Positions 23,552 to 36,300 of a stretch of 64,000 bases of DNA are shown here, in pieces. The stretch is from Tetraselmis striata. Its lineage: Eukaryota; Chlorophyta; Chlorodendrophyceae; Chlorodendrales; Chlorodendraceae. A program made the position numbers and the translations under genes. The notes under the pieces are model-generated. The model saw only the letters and a program-made list of their open reading frames with translations. It was not told where the DNA came from and ran no database searches. The stretch lies in assembly GCA_006384855.1 (NCBI GenBank), contig VCJN01001088.1:1-64000 (forward strand). Direction: 5' to 3'. Position 1 is the stretch's first letter. Each line of letters begins with the position of its first letter.

Positions 23552-26500
23552 TCACATAGCTGTCTCCTCAAAGTCATTGCCATCATCCCAACGAAAGGAC
23601 GCACTGCGTCCAGGAGCTGTGCCGGGTCTCTGCTCCATTGGGTTGACGATCGTTGACTTCTTGCTGCCCGAGTGGCGCGGAGTAGCCTGATACCGGTGGT
23701 GGGCAGGGGACCCGCCTGGCCAAGTACCTTCCGCGTCCACCGGGCCCGCCAAGCGCCCTAGCTGCGCGTTCACGGTGTCCTCAGGCAGCAGGGGGTCGCC
23801 CTCAGCCCCATCGTCGCCCAGGTTCTGGAAAGGGGCAGTCTCGGCGGCTTGTCCCCGGCTGTATCCGGCGCGCAACGCGCCCTCACCCCAGTTCTTGGAC
23901 GGGTGTACGCTGGGCGCCGTCACGGGCCGGAACTGCTCTCTAATCAGAAGCAAGGAGGATTGGCTCACGAGCCGCTTGGGCGCAATCCGGCCACTGTCCG
24001 ATCTGTCCCTTCCAAAGGCAAGATGCTCAAGCTCGTCGTTAGCCCTATTCTCCGGCAGCTCCAGGCTTGTCCAGCTGGGCTCCAGGGCGCTATCCGGAGG
24101 TGTAGGGCCATGCCTTGCGGGCTGGGGCGCCAGGCCGTGGGATGGCACCTCTGAGCTTGTGGCGCTCCGCACGGGAATGCCAGTGCCTGTGTCACGGGTC
24201 CTCAGGCGGCTGCCGGACCTAGCATCCGCAGCACCGGCATCAGTGTTGACCTTGGCCGCGCCGTGTATAAAAATGGGCGCCGGCATGCCACCGGCCGTTG
24301 GACAGGTAGAGCATTCCGGGATGCCAAGCTCCTGTATTCCCGGGCTGCTCGCCGAGCGGCTCATTAGGTTAAGCCGGGACAGGGATGCGCGGGCGAGGCG
24401 GGCTGGCAGGGGCCGGGGCGGAATCATGTCTGCGGGTGCCGGCATATGCAGCGGAGCATCCCGAGATGGTTCCCCGTCTCCGGTGGGCGGGGTGGGTTCG
24501 AGGTTGCCCCTCCCGTCCACCCCGCTGCCCAGATCTGTCCATGTGATGCTGCGCCTGGGCCTGCCGGTGCCTGCGTCCCTGGCTGTGCGATGCCGGCCTT
24601 GCCCGTTGACATAGCCGTCTGAGTGCTGACCGGGTGCGCCGGGCAGTGGGGGGCCGTGCGCGCCGAAGCGCCGGACGAGGCCGTGAAGAACGCCAGACAT
24701 CTTGGCAATGTCGCGCTGCCACACCTGCAGGGCACGCAGCTGCCCCATGGCCAGCTGGGTATGCCGCTCCACAGCCCGTATGGCGGCATGAAACGGAGCT
24801 GAAGAGATATACTTGGCCGAGTCCTGGTATGGGCCAGACAGGTTGGCGGCCACCTGTGCGGGACACATCACTTCAGCCACGTTGCCGATTACGCGCAGCA
24901 GCCACTTTGCTTATGCTTAAAGGAGGCGTTTTCAGTGGTGCACACAATTGCGAAAATTTTCCCGCAGAAACTCGTCACCCGTACGTAATGAACATTTGTA
25001 TTTGATTCTATATCGCGCGGCTGCACCGGCCTGGCGCGCATCTCCGGACGGATCCTCTCCGTAGCATGATGGTCGGAAGCTTGAGCTGTGAATACACTAT
25101 GTGCTTCCCATATCGAGGTTAGAGATAGCAAGCTCTAACAGCAACTCAGTTTGGGCAAGTGGATGCAGCGACTAGCACGCTGAAATAAATTTCGATTCCC
25201 CAAAGAACCCTTAGCATGTGGGCAGGCATCAACATGCACGACCGCGGACTTGGACTCAACATGGTGACTTGGGCGGGCAGCCCCCAAAACCCCGGCTACC
25301 TCGGGGTCCAGCATGTGTTTGGCCGCCTTGGCGCCGTGCGCTCAACCTGCGTTGACCGGGTTCAGCGCTGTACTCCGAGTCATGCTGTGTATAGGACGGA
25401 CGGATCATCGCATCGGATTGGACCGTGGACCGACATGGTACGATAAATCATTACTTATAGTATTATCGTACATACCACATAAATGGACTACCCGTACTGA
25501 CGTGGCATGAGTGCGGGTAAAACTCCGAGAATTAATTTGCTTGGTGATACCAAAAATGATGAAAATCAGGACGATACGCATCCGGACAGACGCAGATGCA
25601 GCACAGATTTCGTAGACGAATAGTTACAGCATCGGATACCTATCAACGGATTCCATGCGGATCGGCCCATTGCATTTTAGGTTTGGCCGATGTGGATCTC
25701 AGCACTTTACGTGTAGTTGATCGCACCGGGGGCCAATTTCGGCCACTCCAGATAAAGGGAGAAGGCAACGTGATGGTATCGTTAGCGACTATACATCGGT
25801 ACCCATTCCTTTATTGCTATCTGTTTTGAAACAATATACGTAAATGTTCCCTGAAAATGGGCAATACCCAATAAAACAATGTCCTTAATGCTCTCTGAAA
25901 TCGATTCGCAATGCGAGTACTCGTACATGTACCGGTAAGATGTGTCACTTTCTTTTCAAGAAAATCCAAAGTCTCATCAGAATTGCCTTTCCATCCTTTC
26001 TCTTCTTCTACAATAGTCGCAAGTTGCCAAACTTCCATATTTCAACAGACTGGTGCTGTCGAGTGTCGAATCAGTGCTCGATATGGCGATATGTAACAGC
26101 ACATTGTGATAGTCGCTACGCGATGGCGCGGCGATGACCGTCGGCATTCTTCCCTGCCATCGCAGGACCGACGGCCAACACTGTGGGGGCAGACACTCGG
26201 AAGAGCAGTCTGGAGCAGCAGAGATGCAGGTTGCCCGTGCAATTGGGGTTGCGGCGAGAGAGGTAGTGATGGTCACCTCAGCGGCATTGGGCTGGCCGTT
26301 GTGCAGGATATCCGTCGTAGCGTCCGCGCCCAGCGTGCGCAGCAGGGTCGCCGCAATCGTTTGCACGCTGGCCTCCCGACCCTCGCCGTCCAGGTTGCTC
26401 TCGGGGTCAGCCGGGCGCCATCGCATGGAAAGCGCGGAGGGGAGGCGCACCGACAGGCGCGATCGCAGCTGCCGGCCGCGCCCCTCGCCGGGGAGACCAG

Positions 26501-26819
26501 CGCCCGACGCGGCGCCCCCGCTGCGATAGCCTGTACCGGCGAGCCTCTTGAAGCTCTGGGCCAGGCCAGCTGACAGCCTGGAGATGCCCCGCTCGGGCGG
26601 ATTCCGGCGGCCGCTGGCAAGGCGCCCCAGATTGCCGGTAGAGTTCCGTCGACACGCGGGCGCATGGCGACCTCCGGCGCCGGCATCACAGGCTGCTGCC
26701 CCGGCAGACGCGGCTGAGTGGTCGCCGAGCTCTCTCCGGCTGGCTTGCCGGGCAAACGAGCGTTCAAATCCGGTGCCCTGCGACCGCGATCGCGACTCCT
26801 TGAGGTAAAACTCCAGGTC
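23552..26819 (-). CDS. Coiled-coil/low-complexity protein segment; possible polycystin C-terminal tail
   Basis: Two phase-0 exons: 26819-26277 (after a CCCTTCAG acceptor) and 24853-23552 (after CCCGCACAG, stop at 23552). They join GQPNAAE to VAANLSGPYQDSAKY and give about 614 residues. Exon 1 opens with DLEFYLKES and is Arg/Ser/Gly-rich. Exon 2 has a likely coiled coil (FHAAIRAVERHTQLAMGQLR and on to HGLVRRFG) and then a disordered Ser/Pro/Gly tail. There is no start codon, so an upstream exon is required. The polycystin gene ends just upstream on the same strand, and this would suit its cytoplasmic tail. However, the only phase-matched donor I see there is a weak GC donor at 27400. It may be a separate gene with a missed first exon. 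Confidence 0.5.
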
Positions 26820-27218
26820 CTGAAGGGAGGCGGCTGTGCTGGCTGACGGCTCTCCGGCGCTCGACCTTAAGGACTATCAAGGGCGGGACACCAACATTTC
26901 GAGTCTGAGACCGGCGGGGCAGCCAAATCATTGCAAAGCAGCAATTGCATACTATTGCATACTAACTAAGGACATATTATCTGTGCTGCTGTATATATGT
27001 GTCTTGCCATGCTGTATACAATGTAATAATATAGTAAAATATATTATTCATTTATGTGTATAAGTATGTGTATGATACATAATATGTGTACATACTATAG
27101 TTATATCCCCAACACCGGGGCGCAGTGGGAGTTACAATCAAAACACTGCCGATTTAATTTTGTTGAAGTGACGTGCAGCTTTAGGTGCAGAGGCAGCGCA
27201 ACTGCATGGAGAATATAT

Positions 27219-27308
27219 AAGGGTGTGTTTGTGTGTGTGTGTGTGTGTATGTAGTGTGTGTGTGTGGGGGGGGGTGTTTAACATGCGGCTGCTGCACTCA
27301 CACACACA

Positions 27309-27345
<37 letters not shown>
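27219..27345. repeat. (GT)n then (CA)n microsatellite pair
   Basis: A GT run (27219-27266) is followed by a short spacer and a CA run (27297-27342). The two could fold on each other. Confidence 0.9.
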
Positions 27346-27360
27346 CTTGCTGCTGAGGAA

Positions 27361-30300
27361 CTAAGACCACTGAGGTGAGTTAAGCCCTGATGACATGGCC
27401 TGTCCAAACTTGGCGGCCATCAGCAGGGCATTTAGTTTATTGCGTGGGCCGGGGCTGGCGTCGGTGTCCGCAAAAACGGCATCTGCCTCCTCCTCCAGAC
27501 GCCGCTCCTCGGCCACGTACGCCAGCAGCTGGGCGATGACGTCCCGGCGCACCCCCCGTCCCGTCATGCGCAGCCGCGCGTCCAGCAGCAGCTCCGCCAG
27601 CTGAGTGGGGATGCCCGGCAAGTCGCTCATGCTGGTCTTGCCAGGCTCCTCGTCACTCTGCGTCAACAGGATACGAACGATGTCAGGGAACTACACAGCC
27701 ACAAGCGACGTGGAATTCGAGTGAGCTTTCTAGTGACATTGAGGCAAGCGTGTTATCGAGCGGCCTTTCTGCATGGCTCTCGATGAAGGGGATGAGGCGA
27801 CAAGCGCGAGATGCGGTTGATTTGATCTCAGAAGCCAAAGACTCCTTCCCAAGAGCATCGGGCGGTCGATCACACGATTCCCTCTTTTGAGGAGGACCTA
27901 GCAGGCGCGGAAACGGGGGGAACAACACCCCGCAAGGGCGCGCAGGAGAGACAGACAAAGGGGCGAATATCCATACTTAACGGGGTTGAAAGGCCGATTT
28001 AAGGCACCGGCTCTGTAAGGATATAATGTGAACGTCAGAGTCCCTGCCAGTAACGGCGCAACGCCGCCGCACCAAGATGCCCGTGAGGCGCATGTAGGCG
28101 TGGCGCCCACCTGGATGAAGTGCTGTGGGGTGAAGCCAAACAGGGCCACCATGAACGTTGGGATGACGATGATGACGAGCAGCATGAGTGAGACGTAGTA
28201 CACTATCTGCAGGAGGCGCACGATAGGTAGCGTCTCCCTCGCATGAGTGAAGGCTGCGGCGTGCACTCCACCCAAGTCGCCACCGCCTGCGATTATGGCA
28301 CACGGAAGCATGGGCCTTACAGCTCCGCGGCGCAACTGGCTGGGGGGGAGGGTGTCTGGGGAACATGCTGGCCTGCACAGGATGACAGCGGCGGCGTCCA
28401 ACGGACTTTCAAAAGATGTGACAACCAACGCATGAAGACAGGTGCCTCACCCGAAACAAAGGCGTCCACCAGCTGGTGCAGTGCGCCCCTGGAACGTGGA
28501 GAAGGGCCCGTACACGTCCCCCAGCAGCATGTGCCCCCACGCGGTGTACATGAAGATGCAGCACGCTGAGGTGAGCAGCAGGGCCAGCAGGTCGCCCGCC
28601 ACTGCCGCGAGGTTGGCCGTCAGAAAGGTGACGCGCGGCTGCCAGGACCAGCTGCCAATGAGGGCGCCGATGGAGAGCATGAGCGCCATGCCCGTCAGCG
28701 AGGTGAACGCGTCACGCTGCAGCGCAAGAGCGCGCAGCTCCTGCAGGTCGCTGGCCATTGCCTGTTGCGCGGCGGGGCAATCGCATACGTCCGTCTCACC
28801 CGGCTGACAATGCCAGCAGCGCCACAGGTACCTGAGCAGCGGATCGATGCTGCGCCCAGCGGACAAAACACAAATCGCGGATTGCCTGGGGCTCTAAATG
28901 GTGCACGGAAGCCGGAGACGAACCGCGAAGAAAGCGACAAGAGAAATGGGGGGGGGGGGGGGGTGGGGTGGGGGGGGAGCCCGAGTCTGCAACGGTGGAG
29001 GAGGGGCTTGGAAGCACCGGAGAAAGGCCGGTAGCCTGAGCAGCAATACACCTTGTGTTTCCCATAGCGGTGAGAGATGGCAGGTCCTAAGAGCGTCCCA
29101 GTCCGGGCAGGGGAGAGCACCGGACTAGCGTGTTGCAACAAATTTCAATTTTGCAGAATGTCATCCACAGCAGAGCGCCATGCATCGGCCATGCAGGTGG
29201 CGGCAGCAGGCAGACCTGCAGGCCGGTCATGTTGGAGTCCAGGCGCCAGCGCTCTGGGCAACCGGGGCACGTGGCGCCTGCAATGGCCTCCACGCCTTCG
29301 GCACTCTGCCAGCAGAATTCCACTCGTTGTGACTAAGGCATTCAGGGCAGAGCCGCAAGCCACGGGTGGCAGCTGCCTCCCTGGCTAGGGGAGCGCGCTG
29401 TTGGGGGGGGGACGGGGGGGGAGGGCACTGCAGGGCAAGGGTAGGCATCCGGCGCACCTTTTTGGGCAGGAAGTAGCGAACAGGGGCGAACGCGGCGGCG
29501 TCATACACCTGCCGGGCGGCGAGCGGTGGGGCAGCAGGAATGAGCTCCAACTCCGGCTGGGCATGCCGGACCCATGTGGCCCAGCCAGGGAGCGAATGGA
29601 GCCGTGGGGCAATACGACATCGCCGCCCATGCTTAACTCGCGTGACTCGCGGTTGACAGGTTCATGAGGGACAAACGCACACCCGGACATGCACGTGCGC
29701 ATGTGTGAACCCCCAGTTCATAGGAAGCCCGACCCTGTGGGCCACGGCAGCGAGGAGAGAGTGGCAGCAAGTGCTGCTAGGCAGGCGAGCAGGGCGCATG
29801 GCGCCGCACCCTGTATGCAAGCCGTGGCTCGGCCGCGAGTCCGCCAGACAGGGAGACCACCGCCAGGGCGGCACAGGCAGAGAAGATGGCGCCCATGGAC
29901 AGGAAGGTGAATGACACCGCCGGCCGCCCGTGTTGCGCTGAGGAGGGGCCCGCCTGCGGCGCACCAGTTCTCTGTGAGGCGGCGCAGCTAGTGGTGATGC
30001 GGAGCGCGAGATGGGGCCCCGAATCGGGCATCACGTGGCTGTGCCCCCCACTCCCCCCTCTCCCCCCCCCCCCCCCCCCCCCCAAGCCACCCACACTTGG
30101 GCGCTACGTTGCCGTTTCCCGGACCCCGCAGCGTTGCGCAGGACTAAACAGAGCCCTGGGGAGAATACAACAGAAAGAACCGGAATGCAATAGAAATGGA
30201 AAACCGATAGAAGGGTCGTGGCATATTAAGACGGCCAGGCCCTGCCGTTTAACATTGTTTGTCACCTACGCGGTAGTATATAAAATGATGACACATGCGT

Positions 30301-33300
30301 TCGGGATATATATAGCGCAATGATTATGTAATCTACTATGCACAAAGACATGTATCTGTTATCTCTCAGATGCACGGGGCAGAGCTGGGGCGCACCTCAT
30401 CACCGTTGGGGTCATCCCCGAAGACTGAGCCTCTGGGGGTGGATGCGGCGATGCTGGCGCGCGAGGATGGCGCGCGGCTGGGGGCTCTGCGGAAGCTGTG
30501 CCTGCCGCTGGGCAGGCCGGCCAGAGTCGCCTCCGAGTGCATGCTGGCCCGCCGGAGCCGCAGCCAAAGGCGCAGGCGCTCAGTCGCCCGCGCCAGCGCA
30601 CGGCGGAGGGGCGCCACCGCCCCACCCTGCAAGCCACCATCGCAACCGGTAAGAGACGGTAAATATCGGTCGATCCACGGCGCCACCTGACAGCACACGC
30701 CAAATGCCACTCAGCTCCACCCTGGCACCCCGGCACTTCCCACCGGTGCAGTCTTCCGGCACTCGCATCCGGGGGGATCTGCATTGCACTAGGGGGGTCT
30801 GCATTGAACCAAAGACGCCAGACATCATGCGACTAAATACACATGCCGGTAAATGCGTATGCACGGTACATGTACTTGTTTGCAACGGCTACCTGTAGCC
30901 ACGTACGACAAGTACCCGTGGTATACCCGTGGTAAATTGGCACGAGTAGTTGCTATATAATTGTGTACCCATACCAATTGATCGATCGCGACATCCTGCT
31001 GCATGGACCGCGCTCTACGCGGGCTGATTTGGAGTTACTGTACGCGTACACGGATGTAGTGGCTACTTCACTTTGTCGCCCCTGGCACAGAACTGGCAAC
31101 AGTGAAACCCGTGCAGGGTCTCTACGACGGCTGCTTGGGCTGCGATCGAGAAGCACCGAGTATGTGACGCTGGCGTCGATGCTATGACCTTGCGACGTTT
31201 CTATACAATTTTACCGGTGACCGCTCCTCTTGAAGCCAAAGCAGGAATACAGAGCTCTGCGTGGTATGTACTTCTGCTAGGTCACATGGATGGGTGTCGA
31301 CAGTGTACCTGGACCAGAAAAACGGCGGCGGACACGGCAAGGAAGATGGCTGTGACCACCGCGTGCACCGGCAGGGCGCGCCTATCCAGGGACGGAATCG
31401 TCTCCAGCTGGGCAATCTTGTATCTGCGCAACACGTTGGGGGGTCGCGTGCAGTGCAAGTCAATATGGGCACTGGCAACCGAGCGGTAGTAAAGACAAGG
31501 GCACCATTGTGACAAGTACGAGTACGATATACTGCGGGTTAGTACAAGTATGCTGCGTACGAGCAATAGAACAATGTGTGCCTGAGACTACCGAGTATAT
31601 GTGCGAGATAATGCGCTGCCGTGTGACAAGCATTGTGCTTTCGATGCGAATGTCGCCTCGATTGCTACACTGGTTTCGGAGCGGTATACTACAAGTGCCA
31701 AAAATGATCCAAAAGCGATCCAAGTAGTGGTATGAGGCGGATCCGTTGTCATGACGACCCCATTTCAGCCCCTTTAATTATGAGGATATGCCGGACGCGG
31801 CGGAGACACTTGATAGTGTACACACCCCACCTTTTCTGCCATCGCTTCTATGAGCGTGAGTGCTCAAAAGCTGAATGATGACACACTTGACGAAATGAAA
31901 TCAGGGTATGCAGCAGATGACTACTCCGAAAGTCGGGACATATGTCCAAACATGATGACGGATTTACGAGGGACATAAAATTCTGTGTAATCCGAATAAC
32001 CGTCAGCTCATTGACAAAACATTGTATGAGCTGCATGATACCACTGGGCATAGTCTTGTACCTTGGTCCTAAGAGTACTTTGGCCCGTGCCTGGTTTTGG
32101 AGCAGTATACTATCAGGCACACCCATAAGGAAAATGGCGAGTAAGGTGTGGTGGCGGTATGGCAACTAGATGAATGGCTGGGGATTTTGGGGGGGGGGGG
32201 GGGGGGGGGGGGGGCACACCTTATGGAGCCGTCTAAGGCTTGGCTGTAAAGAGCACGCACGTATGCAAACAGCTCCAACCGCGGGTTAAAGGACAGCGAC
32301 TCAAAACTGAGATCCTGCGGGGTACATTCCATTGCCATGCTCAGCCCCCCCCCCCCCCCCCCCCCCCCACCGCGCCCGCGCTTCTCAATGATGAATAAAA
32401 ACATGGAAGTTATAAACGAAAAATCGCGTGCCTCTGAGCGGGGGCTGAGGTTGGCGCCGCTTACCCGGGAGCGAATGTCCCAAAAGCCGCCGTCCCTCAT
32501 CGCCTGGACAACCTGGTCTGCGCGCTCCGCGGGGACGCCACTCTCCACCACCTGGAATTGGGCGGGATGGGGGGGGCAAGCACAATAACACAGCGGGCCG
32601 CTTGTCACTGATCACGGCACTGCCATAGGGCAGCAGGTCTTGGTTAACATACAGTCAAAATGTAGTGGCTCCAAAACCACGCCGCGTCCCTGCCTCGTGT
32701 AGGGCAAACATGAACCCTGTACCCTGCTGTATGTACGGCGCATCGGATCGATATGTTGACGAGCACATTAATGCAGCCGCAGAACAGGAGCCGGAGCTCC
32801 TAATTTTCCGACAACTCGGCGGCCACAGAGCCCCTATATGGTTTCGGAGCACGCCTCCCTGTCTGCGGCTGCACGCTTGGGGGTGCTCATGTCGGGTTTG
32901 TCAGGGTTTTAGGGATTTGGACGCACAAGCCCGACCAGACCATCTGCCACCCGCACCATAGCATGTTGCCATGCGCCGTGACGTCCTCGACAATTTACGA
33001 CCCAGGAAAAGGCCTAGTCTGGCGGGAGCGGGGCTCACCAGGGGGAAGCCATCCGGCGTGCCAGGCAGGCGGGCGGAGAACCAGCCGTAGGGGTTGCCAA
33101 ACAAGTTGACCTCCGGGTCGCGGTCGCCGGCCCGCTCACCCAGCACGCCCGCGCTCAGGTTGTAGTAGCGCCCCTCCAGCCCCTGCCCGCAGCCGCAGCT
33201 CGCGCAGTCAGCGGCCGGCAGGGTGGAAGGAAGGCACCCGTGCGAGCCGCCTAAGGCAGGCCGCGGCCGCCGCACCTTGAGGCGCCAGTTGTAGAGCTCA

Positions 33301-36300
33301 GAGGACAGCATGAAGGCGGGGTCGCGGCCGTAGGGGTGCAGCGGCTCGGCCTGCAGCGCGGCGCAGCGGCAGCAGCGGTCAGCAGCCAGTCCGCTGCCGG
33401 GGCGCTCCACCTCAATTTAAAAGGATGGTGCGGACGGTGCTCCGCACAAGCCGCTACACAGGAGCGAAGGACAATACCCATGCGGCAATTCGCTTTATTT
33501 TAACATTTCATCTCCTTTTGTCTTATTCAAATAGTATTCGATTATTTCTATTTCTTTCTGTGTTTCTTTTCTGTTATAATCATTTCTTAAAAAACTCTCA
33601 GGCAGCAGCGTCGCTTGTCATCCCCGGGGGGAGGGGGGGGGGGGGGGGGGGGGGGCACACCTCTGCAAGTAGCTGCTGGACGTAGCCGCCCTCCTCTTGA
33701 CTGCCACTCTGACCGGCGAGGGCCGTGGCCAGCGTGTTGCAGGCGGACATGAACTGGGAAAAGCGGCGCCCGCCCAGTGGCAAGATAGCGCCGCCACCTC
33801 TCTTTGCCTGCGGCGGCAAACAGCAGGCTGACGCGCTGAGCGAAATGGACACGCGGGATGAGGACGGTGCGTGCAAAGCGGAGAGGGCGAGGTCCGATTG
33901 GAGAGGGAGTGGGGGGCGAGCAAGGATCCCTTGGAGATACAAAATGGCAACAAATGTGCAGTTCACATGACAAAGAATGTATGGTAAGAGATGGCTGCCA
34001 CGGGCCTCAGCGATCAGCGATATAATGATATACCATAGCCAAGTTTTGGGCTTGCGGTATATCATCATCGTTTTGCCCCCCCCCCTCCCCCACCCCCCGC
34101 CCCGCAAAAAGAAAAAACAATTATGCGGAAGTAGCTCAACAATTAGCGCAGAAATAGCTCAGAAAACAAATTCCACACCGGTCTTTCGAGTCATTGCGGC
34201 AAAGCAGATTGTTTGTTGGACCCGCAAACCCAATCAAATGTTACGGTACATTGGTATACACACATACAGACATAAATACGTCAATTTCACGCCATTTCCA
34301 GTACACCTGGGGGATGTTGTCAGCTGTGTGTAGAATTCATATATAAATATATACATGTAAAAATATATATACTATATACTATGCCGCAGATGCAGCTCCA
34401 CTATGCAGGGCGCTTGGCGGCCGGGGCGTCTCACTCATACAGGGGGTGGCAGTGACGGAATTGTAGCGGGTGGGTGGATTGGTGAAGGAATTGGGGGGGG
34501 GGGGGGGGGGTGGGGGGGGGGCTGCCTCACCGCCAAGCTGGGGAGTGCATCCTCACAGGCGGCATAGTCCGTCCTCTGACGCGTCATGTGCAGCTTCACA
34601 CCGCCCAGCAGGACGTTGGAGCCCGAGGCCGCGTCGTACCATCGCGGGCGGGGGGCAGCGTCTCCTGCGCAGCACGCCAACGTCAACGCGCGACAGAGGG
34701 GGCGACAGACCACTCCGCGCGGCAGTCACAGGAGGTCCGCACAGGTACCGGTACCGACGCAACTACAACAACCTTGTTGTACGCCACAAAGTAGGCTTGC
34801 ATGCAACCCATAAGAGCATTCGCTACGATTCCGCTACAGTTTTGTCTGCGTTTGACCTCTGGTAGGCAGGGCGGGTTCTTATTTGCGGTGTTATGATGTT
34901 ACCGCGCCGGCACTCGCACAACAACAGCGCCGCAAAACAAGGATCGCAATAGCTGCAGACTGGCAAAGAGGCTCTTGCCCATGCTCGTCACAACCCAGCC
35001 AACGGGGACTGCCCCCACGGTGAATGGACACAAGTACGCGTGGCACAGCAGGACACTGCGATGAATTGTTCGGCACGTCAACATCGCGCCGGGCGGGATC
35101 CCCGTGGCACAGCTTGACACGGCTGCGAGCGCGCACCTTACCCCGCGCCACGGCATGCGCCGTCCCAAGCACATACCCGTTCCATGACTCCCCGGGTGCA
35201 GCCCCTGTCACAGCGTCTCCTGCGCTCTTGCCGATGACGTCCACCTCCGGCGTCGCGGATGACTGCAGAAGCACGCGCCGGCCGGCTTGGCTCGGCGGGG
35301 TGGACGGCGGCGGGCCTTCCGTGGTGAACTGCACCACGTACCGCCTCTGTGCGCCGCCCAGCACACACCGTCAGCGAGGGCACCCTCCCAAGCATGCATG
35401 GCAGGGTCGAATTTAGTATTGAAAATAGAACCGAGATTTCTCTTTTGAAAGTAGAAAAGGAAAAAGTTTGTAGTAGAACTACAAATGCCGCAGAAATAAC
35501 TCGGCATCGCAATCCTGGAAACATATTGATGCAGGACATTGGTCGATTCTTGGAAAGTAAACAGGCACATTCACCGAAATGGTGAAAAGGCAAGTTTTTT
35601 TAAATAGTGTGCGAGATGGCTTGGGGGGGGGGGGGGGGGGGGTATTCCAGTTGATTTCTGCGTAGGGGATATCTATATTTAGGAAGGCGCAGTTTAATTT
35701 CCAGGAAATGTCGACCCTATTTCCAAATTAAGTACTGTTCTGCCATTGCAGGCCTGAAAAAAGTGGCGGCGGCGGTGGGGGTGGCGCATGTGCGTGTGAT
35801 GGAGGGGGGGAGGGTCATACGTGGGCGTTGGGCACGGTGAAGATGGGGTGATTGTACGGCAGGGGAGATGCTGACTCTGCGGCGCTCTCAAAGTCGGCGT
35901 TGCCGGGCACACCGGACTGGGCGGCTCGCTCCAGCGCCAGCAGCACGGATCCCTGCGCATGAAGGGTGTGTGCCAACAGCAAGGGGGGGGGGAAGGGGTT
36001 CAGGGTCGTGTGGAGGATGGGGGTGCGCAGAGGGATGCTGCCATTGCCACTGCCACTGCCATATGGCAGCCGGGTGTGGGGTGGGGGTGGGTGGGTGGGG
36101 GGGGGGGTCTAGGACTATACATACACCTACACACATTTATATATACATGCAATTACACATACAATTACACCTAGACTTATCCATATACATATGCATATAT
36201 CGATACATACACATACACATACACATGTGCATATACATGTTTAGTGAAACATGGAAGTCCAGGGCTGGGCTCGGCAAAGCCCTTACGTGGGAAAACCCCA

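Noticed and set aside
23775-24614. 279-residue plus-strand frame
   Set aside because: Shadow of the spliced minus-strand exon 24853-23552, which has matching splice phases.
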